The notes beneath the pieces are model-generated. The model was given only the letters and a program-made list of their open reading frames with translations. It was not told where the DNA came from and made no database searches. Of a stretch of 64,000 bases of DNA, positions 54,423 to 64,000 are shown piece after piece. The stretch covers positions 18,088,563 through 18,152,562 of the forward strand of contig LR990048.1 in NCBI GenBank assembly GCA_905147135.1, read 5' to 3'. Position 1 is the stretch's first letter, and every line of letters begins with the position of its first letter. The stretch comes from Blastobasis lacticolella (taxonomy: Eukaryota > Arthropoda > Insecta > Lepidoptera > Blastobasidae). A program made the translations under genes and the position numbers.

Positions 54423-54439
54423 ACCTTAACTTTTTTTTT

Positions 54440-54600
54440 TATGAAATCTTCGAAAGATACCATGTCACCACGGGGAACAACGGTGGACATGTGGGATTGT
54501 CCGAAAAATAACCCTGCCCACTAAAACCCCTCTATGTATCCACAGCCGCTTTTTAACGGAATACCATAACCTGAAAAAGCTGTTATACAAAAATACCTTC
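54440..54600 (+). repeat. RepJ copy 2
   Basis: Shares GGATTGTCCGAAAAA and AAAACCCCTCTATGTATCC with 21040-21205. Confidence 0.65.
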
Positions 54601-54664
54601 TTTAAAGTGGGGCTAATAATCTCTTTTGTTGGGATAGTCTCTTTCTCTTTTCCTTTCTTAGGTT

Positions 54665-54795
54665 AAGCAACGAGACTAGTCGAACTTCAGCACCGCCTGC
54701 CTGTGCCTCCGTGCCGTTGGAGAAGCGAGGTTGCGCAATGTCTTCCTCTGGGGTCTCTGGGTTCCCGAGACAGTTCCACCAGTCTCAAGTCAGTC
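54665..54795 (-). repeat. RepL copy 2
   Basis: The plus strand has CTAGTCGAACTTCAG, CCGTTGGAGAAGCGAGGTTG and GTCTTCCTCTGGGGTC, the reverse of 22335-22455. A second AGAGGAAGACC word follows at 54800. Confidence 0.6.
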
Positions 54796-55139
54796 CGCCC
54801 AGAGGAAGACCTTGCGAGTACCCCCTGTGATAGTACTTTTATACCTCTTTCAAATCCCGTATATCATACCAATCTATAAGGTTCTGTAATCCATAAGCGA
54901 GACTATTCGTTAATGAAGGTGGTGGAGTGTTGACTTTGATTGCAAACAAAACAACGATTTATAGTTACAATGGATGCGATTAGCATATATTGAGCTTCGT
55001 ACTGAGAATTTTGTCTAGACTAAAGTGTATAGGCGAAGATAAATATGAACATCGTTTACTCAAATGAGATTAACTTTACAACAATAAAGATAATGGGAAA
55101 CAAACAAGATAATTCTATACTACAAACCCAATTATAATT
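54796..55139. other. Unassigned DNA
   Basis: No supported features. Confidence 0.4.
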
Positions 55140-55195
55140 TGCTAGTGGACCCGGCGGGACCCTACCCTACCCCTATGCTTCAGCTACTGTAACGA
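55140..55195 (-). repeat. RepH end fragment
   Basis: GCTAGTGGACCCGGCGGG next to ACCCTACCCTACCCC, the reversed family terminus and array. Confidence 0.55.
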
Positions 55196-56226
55196 TCACT
55201 ATGTACCATGAGCTCGTCACCGTACAATTTATTTATATATCATATGGTTGTAGTTGATGGACTTGGAAATGAATACGCATATCATACACAGAGCAGTGTG
55301 GTAAAAAAAAAATACTTTGTGCTTTTAAAGCTTTAATGATATTTTCCTACGGACATGAATCTCGAGTTTGGATCGAAACCTGGCCCGAGTCGTTATCGTC
55401 CCTCACTAGGCACACAACTTACACACGCGAAGTAAATAAAATTTAAATAATAGTCTCTCCTTTGACTCGTGAGCTGATAGGTAGGACCATAATAATGCCT
55501 GACGAGATGATCGGAATATGTGTAACGGTTTGAGCGAAGTAGACCATAGGTCACTGGTTCGTTTGGTGTCGAAGGCTTTGCTGGTTGGCTGAGATATGAG
55601 GTGTGATAGGAGTCTCAGTTCCTTATCGATTAGGTAGGTTTTCCGAGACCTAATGGCCTCTATTCTATATAATTTAAGTAAGGATAACGTTAGGGTTTCG
55701 TAATCATAGGGTTAGAGTGGCCACAGAAGAAAGAAGAATCCGTTGCCGTTTCGAGTGCTGTCAAAGCTAAGTCGCATGTTTACTTTACTTATACTTTGTT
55801 TGATTTTTTATACGGATTTTATAAATTGTTTGACTATTTCGATTTGCGTGGATTACGTTTAAATCATCTTATTTATGCGGATTTATGTTTCATTCGTTTC
55901 ATTTTTTAAGGATTTTTATAATTGACTTTACTTTTATTTATGTGAACTAAATTTTATTCATTTGCAAATATCTTCCGAATATTCGTGCGGTTGAATTACA
56001 GAGAATTGCTATAAAACTTACATATTCCTTGGGACGTTTTTCAAAATCTGTACACAACGTAATAGGTCTGAAAATTTAAATCAATAACTAGACGATCACT
56101 TGCTTACGGCCAAATCACAATATGTGAAATGATATTTATTATGTTATGTCTACTCTTTATAGGTAGATACTCGTATGTGTGTATTTATACAGACAGATAG
56201 GTATTAGGGTGACTGAGAAGTTACAC
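55196..56226. other. Unassigned AT-rich DNA
   Basis: No supported gene or repeat. Confidence 0.4.
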
Positions 56227-56239
56227 TACCCTGCTTCTA

Positions 56240-56372
56240 ACAGAATGTTTAAACTATCGCGGTGATTATCACACATTTTAAGGGTATGTTTTGGGTTTCC
56301 TACCTCGTACCTTTGTACTCGTCAACAAAGGTACGAGGTAGGAAACCCGCAACCCGGATCATACCCTTAAAA
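56240..56372 (+). mobile_element. RepE copy 2, near-perfect hairpin with 13-bp flanking repeat
   Basis: Arms 56275-56316 and 56325-56373 share GGGTTTCCTACCTCGTACC and its reverse around an 8-nt loop; the right arm has a few extra bases (CAACCCGGATC). TACCCTGCTTCTA occurs exactly on both sides (56227-56239 and 56373-56385), as if one RepH array had been split by the insertion. It has no coding capacity. Confidence 0.85.
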
Positions 56373-56620
56373 TACCCTGCTTCTACCCTACACCAACAAA
56401 ACTACCCTGCACCTTCCCTACTACCCTACATCTAATCTACGCTTACCCTAGTTCTACTTTACTCCTACCTATGCGTTCTTTTCTTGTCTATAAACCTTCC
56501 TCTGGAATCACTGTATCTATTGTTGAATACCGCATTTAAATCAGTTGCGTAGTAAAAGATCTAAGCGTACATAAGTACATACATAGATACGGATAGACTT
56601 TGTTCTATAATATATATGTA
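56373..56620 (-). repeat. RepH copy with long array
   Basis: Degenerate ACCCTACA-type array, then CTATAAACCTTCCTCTGGAA and GCGTAGTAAAAGATCTAAGC, matching the order at 26340-26620 on the same strand. Confidence 0.65.
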
Positions 56621-56764
56621 TAGATGTGAGATACATCAAACAACAGAGTCACAAAATACGCTCATAAATTTATCTTTGAGTGTCCCCAGTCAGTTGCAGG
56701 TGTAATAAAATAATGGATTTAAAAAGTAGCAATGTAGGCCGTGGGGCGATTTCTGAAAATGTTT

Positions 56765-56885
56765 TTTTATGTTACTCAGTGACAAACGAGCAGACAGCCC
56801 ACATGATGGTAAGTGGTAACTGTCGCCCATAACATGTACAATTCATACATTCAGGCTGCAGGTAAAAAATGCAGACACGCAGGCG
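56765..56885 (+). repeat. RepO copy 2
   Basis: AGCAGACAGCCCACATGATG, AACTGTCGCCCATAA and CATTCAGGCTGCAGG, matching 36066-36172. Confidence 0.68.
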
Positions 56886-57282
56886 TTGTCACTGTAAGGA
56901 CTAAGGTAAAATTCCTCATGCCTGTAATTTTGCTGGGTTTCGTTTCACAAAACAATAAAATTTTTGTATTCTAATGAGATTATTTTTGTTCTCTGTCGAA
57001 TAACTCGTTACCTAACATGTCCTCATAGAAATATGAAGCGTTGCGCCGCTCTCGCATTTTCTACGTTTTCACTCGTTAGATCACAACGGCTATGATGCAG
57101 TGATTGAAAAGTTAAGTTTTCAATAATTAAAGTATCGGGGACGAAAATAGATGACGCAATTTTCTAAATGCTGCCAAGCGCAGCTGAATTCGTCTTTAGG
57201 CCTCCTTATCGATGTTGTTTCCACGTAGTTTTTAGCTCTAATAACATTTGATAACCTTGGTGACCTGAATCACCTGAAATGA
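56886..57282. other. Unassigned DNA
   Basis: No supported features. Confidence 0.4.
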
Positions 57283-57375
57283 ATGTATCATCATGATCTC
57301 AGCACCAGTATGCCCACTACGTCCATTTTTTAACATAGGCCTCTTGCAACCATCGTCTTTCTACGACCGAGCATA
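57283..57375 (-). pseudogene. C-terminal scrap of an RTE-type LINE
   Basis: The minus strand reads WLQEAYVKKWT then a stop, and ends in ATGATGATAC. The WxxLxEAYxQQW ending with an ATGATG tail corresponds to the LINE-R C-terminus (EAYAQQW). Confidence 0.6.
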
Positions 57376-58054
57376 TTTTATAAAACACATTGCCAGAAAG
57401 TAGCTGCTAACCATTATTATACTAGAAGCCGCGGTACGAAGGTTTATGAGGGAACGGGACTGACTCAACATCTTTCTAACCAACCAACCATCTCCTGATC
57501 CTACTGATCCTAACCCACAGTAACCACATAAAAATATTACCATCCCGCCCAAGAATTACAGCCACAGTAAAATTTAAAGTCGCAAATATTATTACCTCGT
57601 GGTGGAACGAGCAAAGTATCGTATACGAAAATAAAAACTTATTGATTCCATCAACGTTATACCGATAAGGTACGGTCCCTCGTAAATTTTACGTAACGCT
57701 TCACGGTTGCCGTAAAATTTGTCATTTTATTCCCGTATACAGGCTCCGAACCAGACAGGTGACCGTAACAGCGGATAAGTTTTATTACGCGAATGCTCCC
57801 AGATAAACATTTTACTGGCACCGTGTTTACATGAGCCAGTAATGCGGGGATTATTGCCTTTGGCGACTAGTTACTTTGATGCCCGATCCCTTAGGCGATC
57901 TATATTTCCGAGTAAAACTTTGTTCCGAAATACTGAGTGAGCTTTCTCTTATTGTTTTTGATTGTAGTTGTCGGCTTCAGTCTCTTTGTCATTAAAAACT
58001 CCACTTCTCTTTAGCAACGCACATTTCACGCGCAATACTTTCCTCAACGCTTAG
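57376..58054. other. Unassigned DNA
   Basis: Nothing supported. The minus-strand 63-codon frame at 57361-57552 has no domain. Confidence 0.4.
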
Positions 58055-58293
58055 TTTAACACTAACCAATGCTCTAACGGTGAGGGAAAACATAGTGCAC
58101 CTGCACACGCAGCCGACTGAATGTGTAACCATTATCCAATCTAGTCAGGTTCCCCTAGTACCAGGGTCATGTAGGAGGTCAGATGGCAGTCGCTCCAATG
58201 TAATACTTGATCTGCCAAATCCTGGATCATGGTCAAGGCGGACCCCAGGCCCTCGTGCGCGAGAACACACCCGGGACATTAACGCCAAGATAA
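58055..58293 (+). mobile_element. SINE-A without head
   Basis: Begins AACACTAACCAATGCTC and runs through GCCGACTGAATGTGTAACC to CCTCGTGCGCGAGAAC and GCCAAGATAATTTTTTT. The tRNA-like part is missing. Confidence 0.88.
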
Positions 58294-58477
58294 TTTTTTT
58301 ACCATTCTTTAAGCTTTGTCGGAACACTCTACAAATCCTACCAACGTTTTGGTTGGTGAGTCAGTCGACACTTTACTGAGATAACGTTGTGAAAGCTGAT
58401 TTACTTAATAAAATACTAAGTACTCTTGTTTTAGGTTATTTTTTAAGGCGTTCTGAAAAAGACGTTAGTTATTCATC

Positions 58478-59235
58478 ATCATAGACATAGACATAGACAT
58501 GTATTATTTTGACATCACAAAAATCCATAAGCGTTTACATAATATGAAAATTTTAGAACACTTCAATACCAAACAAAAATAAAGTAGGTACAAACACACA
58601 AACACAACAAATCATGGACCAATGCGATGCCAAAAAAAGACCCCAGCTCAGCATTAGCTACAACAAATGCTGCAGCGCTGATTTTCAGTGGAATCTTGAC
58701 GGTAAGGAGACCTGCATGAAGTACACAGCATATATAAAATAAATAAATAAATGAAATATATACGTAGTTAAATTGAGGTATATGTGTAAAAAAGGACAAA
58801 ATTAATGTGTTTTATAGAAATATAATTAATTAATTAAACACTATGTAGGCGTAGGCATCTTTTATAAAGAACGAATATACATACTTAGATAAATAAATAA
58901 TTCATATATCTATATTTAAATGATAAGTTCATATATCATTGCCAAGATGTTGCCAAGTAACATGAAATGGCGCGACCACCAAGCGGAATACTTTTCTGAT
59001 AAACTAGAAGCATTTTCTTAAGGTTGCATTTAAAAGCATTGATAGTTTTGCATAAACGCAATGGCGGTGGTAAGTTATTCCAACATTTGGTAGCCGCGTA
59101 ACGAAAGCTGCCACGAAAAGCTGCAGAATGGTGGCGCGGGACGCTCAGCACCTCCCCGACAGCGCGCAGTCCTCTCGAACCTCCTCCCTTCAGAAATCTA
59201 GGTTTTTCAAAAATATATTCTGGCTTTCCAGTACA
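58478..59235 (-). mobile_element. LINE-S: 5'-truncated non-LTR element
   Basis: On the minus strand a C-terminal coding piece (about 59235-58936) is followed by a roughly 450-bp 3' UTR and ends in TGTCTATGTCTATGTCTATG (plus strand CATAGACATAGACATAGACA at 58480-58499). The repeating hexanucleotide tail supports a LINE 3' end. Confidence 0.72.
58936..59235 (-). pseudogene. LINE-S ORF2 C-terminal fragment
   Basis: Frame: YIFEKPRFLKGGGSRGLRAV, then SVPRHHSAAFRGSFRYAATK and CWNNLPPPLR, then a stop about 35 residues on. SFxxxxxxxWNxLPxxLR followed by FKxxLKxxL is the common end of CR1/Jockey-type ORF2. No RT motifs are left. The upstream boundary is approximate; a stop lies near 59265. Confidence 0.72.
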
Positions 59236-60040
59236 CCAAACAATAGTGTAGGCAAATGTAATTCCCTACGTAATGTCATTTTCAACACATTCGCATCATT
59301 GAGAAAAGGGGTGACATGGCCTCTAGGATCATCATCATTTTATTCGAAAACTATTTTTATGTCACAGTTTTTAAAGTCGCTCATGTAGTCAACCACATTC
59401 AAATTAACACGTTAGATTATAACTCCAATTCAAATTATCTATCGTTTGTAACATTATTCCCCTATAACATTTTGTACATTGGAGGATTCTGACTATTTCA
59501 GACTCTGCGCAATAGTAGTACCTGAATGATTCTGGTATAGAATGTTTCCCCAATATACTGTCTATTGCACTCGAATAACGCATGGCTGACTATCAATTAG
59601 ACTGCTGTCTAGTGTTGGAACATCAAATAAATCCTTTAGGAATATAAAATTCATGACCATTACAATTGCTTCAAGAGAATGTAAACTACAGTGCTCGAGC
59701 TTTCTCGATATCATTAATTAATTGATTCTGCCAAGCTTGAGGAGTCCGCCTGGCCAAACATTGCTTGCATAATTGTTCCGGTTTGAAGCATAACGTGCAA
59801 TATTTTCAGCTCGCAACGGCTACACAGGTTTGTGTTTGGTTCAGCTTTTCGGTCACATGAAATAATAACTACTTGCATAGCCTATCAGGGATTTGATCTA
59901 TGTTAATACATAAGTTGATCCGGCATCTTTCCATTTTATTTTAGATCAGTTTTTGACGTGAACCGTCTTTAAAATCACACTGAGTGCGAAGTCAGAAAAG
60001 TGGACCGTAACGAAAAGTTATATATCGTCTAATCCTAATA
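59236..60040. other. Unassigned AT-rich DNA
   Basis: No supported features. Confidence 0.4.
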
Positions 60041-60098
60041 ACTGCAAAACTATTAGTTTTAGGAACATGAATCTAGGGACATTGTTGAGCGTATATAG
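60041..60098 (+). repeat. RepN copy 2
   Basis: Partner of 28867-28924. Confidence 0.6.
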
Positions 60099-60164
60099 TC
60101 AGCTCACTGTTTTGACCTTGAATTTGTGTTGGCGGCGAGTGGGGCAGCAGAGGAGAGGCACTCC

Positions 60165-60347
60165 ATTGAATGAACGAAACCCGCGCTTTCAATATCCCAG
60201 CGGGATGACTTCGTGCAACTGCTTCACACACTCTCCGTGACAACCTGTAGACGACCGACAAACGTACGTCGATGCTCGAGCTTCAATCAAATGCGGATCA
60301 CAAATTAGCTTCTTTGCACGTTTTTCCACCGAATCCAAAGCGACCAG
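60165..60347 (-). pseudogene. LINE-F C-terminal fragment
   Basis: The minus-strand frame reads LVALDSVEKRAKKLICDPHL, then GECVKQLHEVIPLGY and a stop, colinear with the 23537 copy. Extends slightly farther upstream than that copy. Confidence 0.8.
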
Positions 60348-60721
60348 TACGTACATTACACACATTTGAAATGGTTATAAAGGATGTGAATCTGTTTTCC
60401 ATGCCATACTCATTAGGGCACATAATTGCAAAAACCTAATTCAACAATCGCAGAGATTAATATCCCGCCAATAGCCAAACAAAGGAACTTTTCAAATTAA
60501 CAATTAACGAATTTCGGAATTGTACTTGCGCACACATTTTCTTTCCCAGCTTAATTATTAAACTGTAAAACAAAAGAGGGAACATTTTAAACCCATCACA
60601 TTTAGAGTTGGGGAAATTTTTAATTAGTAACCGACAATTTGCTGGAGTGGAAGAGGGGAAGAGCTGGCCGGCGGTTCTCCAACTGGTTTAAGCTGGTGTC
60701 CGTTTAAAAAAAAAAAAAATT

Positions 60722-60800
60722 ATCAGCACCATCTAGCCCCAAAGGAAACAAAGCTTGTACTATGGGTGCTATAGATATTTGATAAACTTAAATACTTTTT
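60722..60800 (-). mobile_element. SINE-B 3' fragment
   Basis: The plus strand reads GCACCATCTAGCCCCAAAGG, AAGCTTGTACTATGGGTGC, TTGATAAACTTAAATAC, the reverse of the SINE-B end. Confidence 0.72.
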
Positions 60801-61387
60801 AACACACATACACATGTCAAACTTATAACGCTCCCTCTTTTTAAAAAACTGGGGTCATAGGCCTAACTACTAGTAGATGAGAGGAGGTCAAATGCAAGTC
60901 CATTGACAAAATAAACCAATGAAATAGTAACGTAAAAATAAGCTGTCCCATGAAACATAATATTTAAAAAAACAAAGGATTGTATTGTACTATTGTTTTA
61001 AAAGTTTGAGAGACACATCGTAGAAAGGTAAAGAGAAACAATAAAAATGACTATCCTCATTAGCGGTCGGTATAAAGAAGACAATGGCATAGGACAGCTA
61101 CAGTTTTAACCGACGAGGGCTAGTTATGCAAACAGTAAATACTTAATCTGACAAAACACGTTTTCTTTTAATCCGCGCGCTAGCTGAATGGGAACTTTCT
61201 TGAACTTAATAGAAATCAATTATAATAATAATATTTATTTGTGTAAATACTTATACAGGGTAGGTATTCGTTTCCATTGTATTCTGAAAGCTACGGTTAT
61301 TCGCCCGAGAGCTGTCATTTCGATAAAAAGTACAAAACTTGCTGTGTTTAAAAGTGCTTTCTCAAAGAACACGACAGTAATGTGACT
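60801..61387. other. Unassigned DNA
   Basis: GATGAGAGGAGGTCAAATGC at 60876 resembles a LINE-F 3' end on the plus strand. Otherwise nothing supported. Confidence 0.4.
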
Positions 61388-61722
61388 TTCTCTTGATAGA
61401 AACAATCATCATCTTCAGAGTGACTGCGCACTGCTGGGTATAAGCCCAGGAATCTTCAAAATATTGTCCTGTGCCTTCTGTATCCAGCTGGTATTAGCGA
61501 TCTTTACCAGGTCGTCGGACCACTTTATGGTAGGCAACCCACGCTTCGTCTTCCAGTACGTGGTTGCCTCTTGAGAACTTTGACTGCCCCATCGGCCATC
61601 TGTTTTATCTGTTTTGCGGACTATGTGCCCTGCTCACTGCGCTTAAGCGTGGCAATGCGCTTTTAATTGCCCTTTGGGTGACAATAAGCTTTGGTATAAG
61701 GCCCACAGGGAGCGACTACTAT
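61388..61722 (-). pseudogene. LINE-R C-terminal copy, decayed
   Basis: The minus strand follows 51225-51600 of LINE-R: GGGCCTTATA, TTGTCACCCAAAGGGCAAT, AGATGGCCGATGGGGCAGT, GTCCGACGACCTGGTAA, ending in AGATGATGATTG. An internal deletion removes the segment between the GGGCAAT and CGCTTAAGC words, and several frame breaks are present. Confidence 0.82.
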
Positions 61723-61827
61723 GATCATTACCACAAACTTATTGTTTATTACATCAGAAGTGCATCAAATGAAACCGTAACACATCAACATTTTGTTGTA
61801 GGATAGAACGAGTGGGACATTATCATC

Positions 61828-61910
61828 AAATAATGTTTTGAACTATCGCAGTTATTATCACAAATTTCTACCGCGTACCTTTGTTGACGAACCCGGAACA
61901 TACCCTTAAA
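61828..61910 (+). repeat. RepE copy 3, deleted hairpin
   Basis: Head AACTATCGCAGTTATTATCAC, then CTACCGCGTACCTTTGTTG and CGGAACATACCCTTAAAT. Most of the second arm is missing. Confidence 0.72.
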
Positions 61911-63439
61911 TTGTGTAACTAATCAAAGATATGAAAGTAAGAAGGGAAGGTATGGTGCCATTCTGTGTAAATCAGGATTAACCGGACATTGTGTTACCGG
62001 GCCTCAGATACGATAATGAGTAGAAGATTTAACTTCGCAACATTGAAAACATTATTTGGACGGGCAAAAAGGAATTTAAAAAGGAAACGACATTTTCTGC
62101 AAAGCTTATAATCCAGTGGCGGGTACAAGATTTATTGGAAAAGAAAAATGCAATATCTTTCTGACACAAGTTAGATGGGTTAGTAGGTACAGTGCCGCAA
62201 ACTTTGTTTATCTGGTGACGGGTGTTTATTGTTGGCATTGATAATGTAATCTATACTATAACAATAAAGATAAAATATTTAATGTATGTTGTTTGTTTGT
62301 AATGGATAAACTCAAAAACGACTGAACTGATTTTAAAAAGCTACATTATCAGCGAGTAACAAAGGCTTTTATCTTCAAAATAATTAGAGATCTCTAAGAA
62401 AATTGCAAGTATTTCAGAACGACTGCAGCTATATAACTAATTCTTTTTGGTTAGGTTTTTAATTTTTAGGACAAGGTTTATATGCCAGAAAAAAGGGTGA
62501 GGGAGATGTAGAATTATCATTAATTTAACTTCAAAAGTGTATAGTTACAGGCTTTTACGCCGATTTGTATATCTTACACTGGAAAGCAGCCCCAAGGAAT
62601 TGTCCCAGTTTCCTCCAAGATTTTTACATCATCTCTCCTCCAATAATTTCCGAATGTTTCACGTCAAATCTGAATTGGAATTATGGATCACCGGCTTATG
62701 TTTTCGGATTAACGACTCACTCCGACTTTCGTACGTATTATTAGATTTCCATTTGACATTTTGTTTGTCAGATATCATCGGATCCATTGTCGGGACGTAA
62801 TTTCGTTGGAAAGTATACATTTCTGTGTTGGAACGAATGTAAATAAAGAATGTTGTATTAGGCTCTTGCCTATGAAATAGGCATTTTTTTGCAATTACAT
62901 ATTTGCTGATATATTTTTAATTATTTTAATACATGATTTCGAAAATCGAGTTATCTTAACTATTTGCTGTAATTTTTGAAAATGGTATTTATCAAAATCA
63001 AATGGTATACGCCAGTTACCTTAATTGTTCTGATAGTATCCAAAAAGTTTCATCGTAATCGGTTTGGCCATATCCAATGAATTGAAAAAATTGCTTGAAA
63101 GAAAATTCCAGTTTCCGTCATCTTCGCCGCGCAAAACTCTAATTTCGACAAGTACGTACGACAGCATGACAATTTCGTGACAGTTTATTTTGTTGTACAT
63201 GACCTATACAGATATACAAGGTCCGAAAATCCCGGCGGATGTTGCCACATTTTGTTGATTTTATACCGCGTTGTCACGCCAGTGACAGTGTGAGAGACAC
63301 ATAACGCCAGTATTTGTAAGGCTGAGAAAAAATATTTTGAGTATTCGACAGAGAGACACACGGACAACCAAGATTTCCTAAGATTTTTTCCTTTAGATAG
63401 ATGTTCGTAATCATAGTGATCACTGCGGTCGAACTCACT
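61911..63439. other. Unassigned AT-rich DNA
   Basis: A RepH-like TGGATAAACTCAAAAACGAC with TGAACTGATTTT lies at 62303-62335. The 62537-62800 frame (87 codons) and others have no recognisable domain. Confidence 0.4.
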
Positions 63440-63565
63440 ACCAAGGATGCCGAAGACAGACTGAAGTGGACCAAGAAGAGTGGGAAGGCAGACCCCGGAT
63501 CCTCGCGTGCCGCGCGGGAGCGTAGCCGGGATTTGACGTCAAAATGATGATAATGACGATGACTG
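63440..63565 (+). pseudogene. LINE C-terminal end related to the SINE-A 3' end
   Basis: A frame reads AEDRLKWTKKSGKADPGSSR then AARERSRDLTSK and stops at TGA, followed directly by ATGATAATGACGATGACTG. DRxxWxxxxxKADPG near a stop plus a GATGAT tail is LINE-like. The DNA GACCCCGGATCCTCGCGTGC parallels GACCCCGGGCCCTCGTGCGC in SINE-A. Confidence 0.62.
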
Positions 63566-63604
63566 CGATGCAAAATTATTATTAAATTATTTATGTTATA
63601 AGGC

Positions 63605-63700
63605 AGATGAACAGACAAGCGGGCCTTTTAATGGAAAGCTGCCTATGAACATCAGCAACACCAGAGGTATCACCAATGCATTGTCAGCCTCTAAAGATAG
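63605..63700 (+). repeat. RepO-like copy 3
   Basis: GATGAACAGACAAGCGGGCC, CTGCCTATGAACATCAGCAA and ACCAGAGGTATCACCAATGC, a diverged member with a different 3' half. Confidence 0.5.
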
Positions 63701-64000
63701 AAAAGGACAAGGAAAGTAAGGAAACACTGTGGCTGGGAGCTTATTTCAAATACGGATAGTTATGAGCTATCTACATATGTAAAAAAAACGGACATATTCA
63801 AAGCAGGATCGCGTTCGCTGTTTCTGAGATACGATAGTTATCAATTTCTAATTTTACCGGAGCACATCAAGAACGGTAACGCATCCGACTCATAAACATG
63901 GGAGTTCATTCTCAACCTGAGAGCGTTAAACCAACTTCTTAACAAAGTGTTCCTGTGAGTTATCGCAACTTTTTGCTTTGATGTGTTGCGGGGGTCTATT
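63701..64000. other. Unassigned DNA to window end
   Basis: No supported features. Confidence 0.4.

Overview
The window looks like repeat-rich intergenic or intronic DNA from an insect nuclear genome, most probably a moth or butterfly (Lepidoptera). The signs are AT-rich background; many short retroposed repeats ending in GATGATGA, AATAAATAAAT or CATC tails; tRNA-headed SINEs; RTE, Jockey/CR1-type and related non-LTR retrotransposons; and dispersed motifs such as CGAACGAAGTCGCG and GTAGGTACCTAC that I recognise from lepidopteran DNA. The order-level call is an inference from repeat style. I found no convincing intact host gene, functional tRNA, rRNA, operon or CRISPR array. Essentially every long open frame is transposon coding sequence or its shadow.

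Family names used below are local labels. SINE-A: tRNA-headed, about 355 bp. SINE-B: tRNA-headed, about 250 bp. RepC: about 260 bp retroposon with a fixed GCCGTGTGG start and GATGATGA tail. RepD: about 340 bp retroposon ending GTATGACATA(A)n. RepE: hairpin repeat. RepH: dispersed repeat carrying TAGGGT arrays and CGAACGAAGTCGCG. LINE-D, LINE-F, LINE-K, LINE-R and LINE-S: five non-LTR retrotransposon families.

Layout. 1-5.7 kb: a SINE-B, a CCCTAC array and a degenerate minus-strand Jockey/CR1-superfamily element (LINE-D, about 1486-5450) with ORF1, endonuclease and reverse transcriptase broken by frameshifts. 6-11.3 kb: a region bounded by perfect 35-nt inverted repeats, containing a SINE-A, a small hAT-like element with 8-bp target duplication (8199-8557) and a RepC. 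11.5-22 kb: duplications, SINE-A copies, a 5'-truncated LINE-K (17375-18535) and a LINE-F remnant split by a retroposon with 13-bp target duplication. 23.5-25.5 kb: a second LINE-F remnant split by a 1558-bp DNA transposon (about 200-nt terminal inverted repeats, 8-bp target duplication) that itself holds a SINE-A and a RepD. 26-39 kb: mostly short dispersed repeats. 39.7-42.4 kb: two 192-bp direct repeats, 99% identical, the second running into an LTR-like promoter and polyA block. 42.8-46.6 kb: RepC, RepD, a degenerate LINE-F and a GC-rich island. 49-51.6 kb: the best-preserved element, a 5'-truncated RTE-type LINE (LINE-R) with an open reading frame and an 11-bp target duplication. 51.6-64 kb: hairpin repeats, SINE-A, RepC, RepH and C-terminal fragments of several LINEs.

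How the parts relate. LINE-R and at least four RepC copies share 11-bp target duplications and similar 3' ends, so an RTE-type machinery plausibly moved RepC. SINE-A shares its 3' end with the C-terminal coding end of another LINE fragment at 63.4 kb. The window therefore reads as a record of LINE enzymes, the short elements that borrowed them, and nested insertions of DNA transposons.
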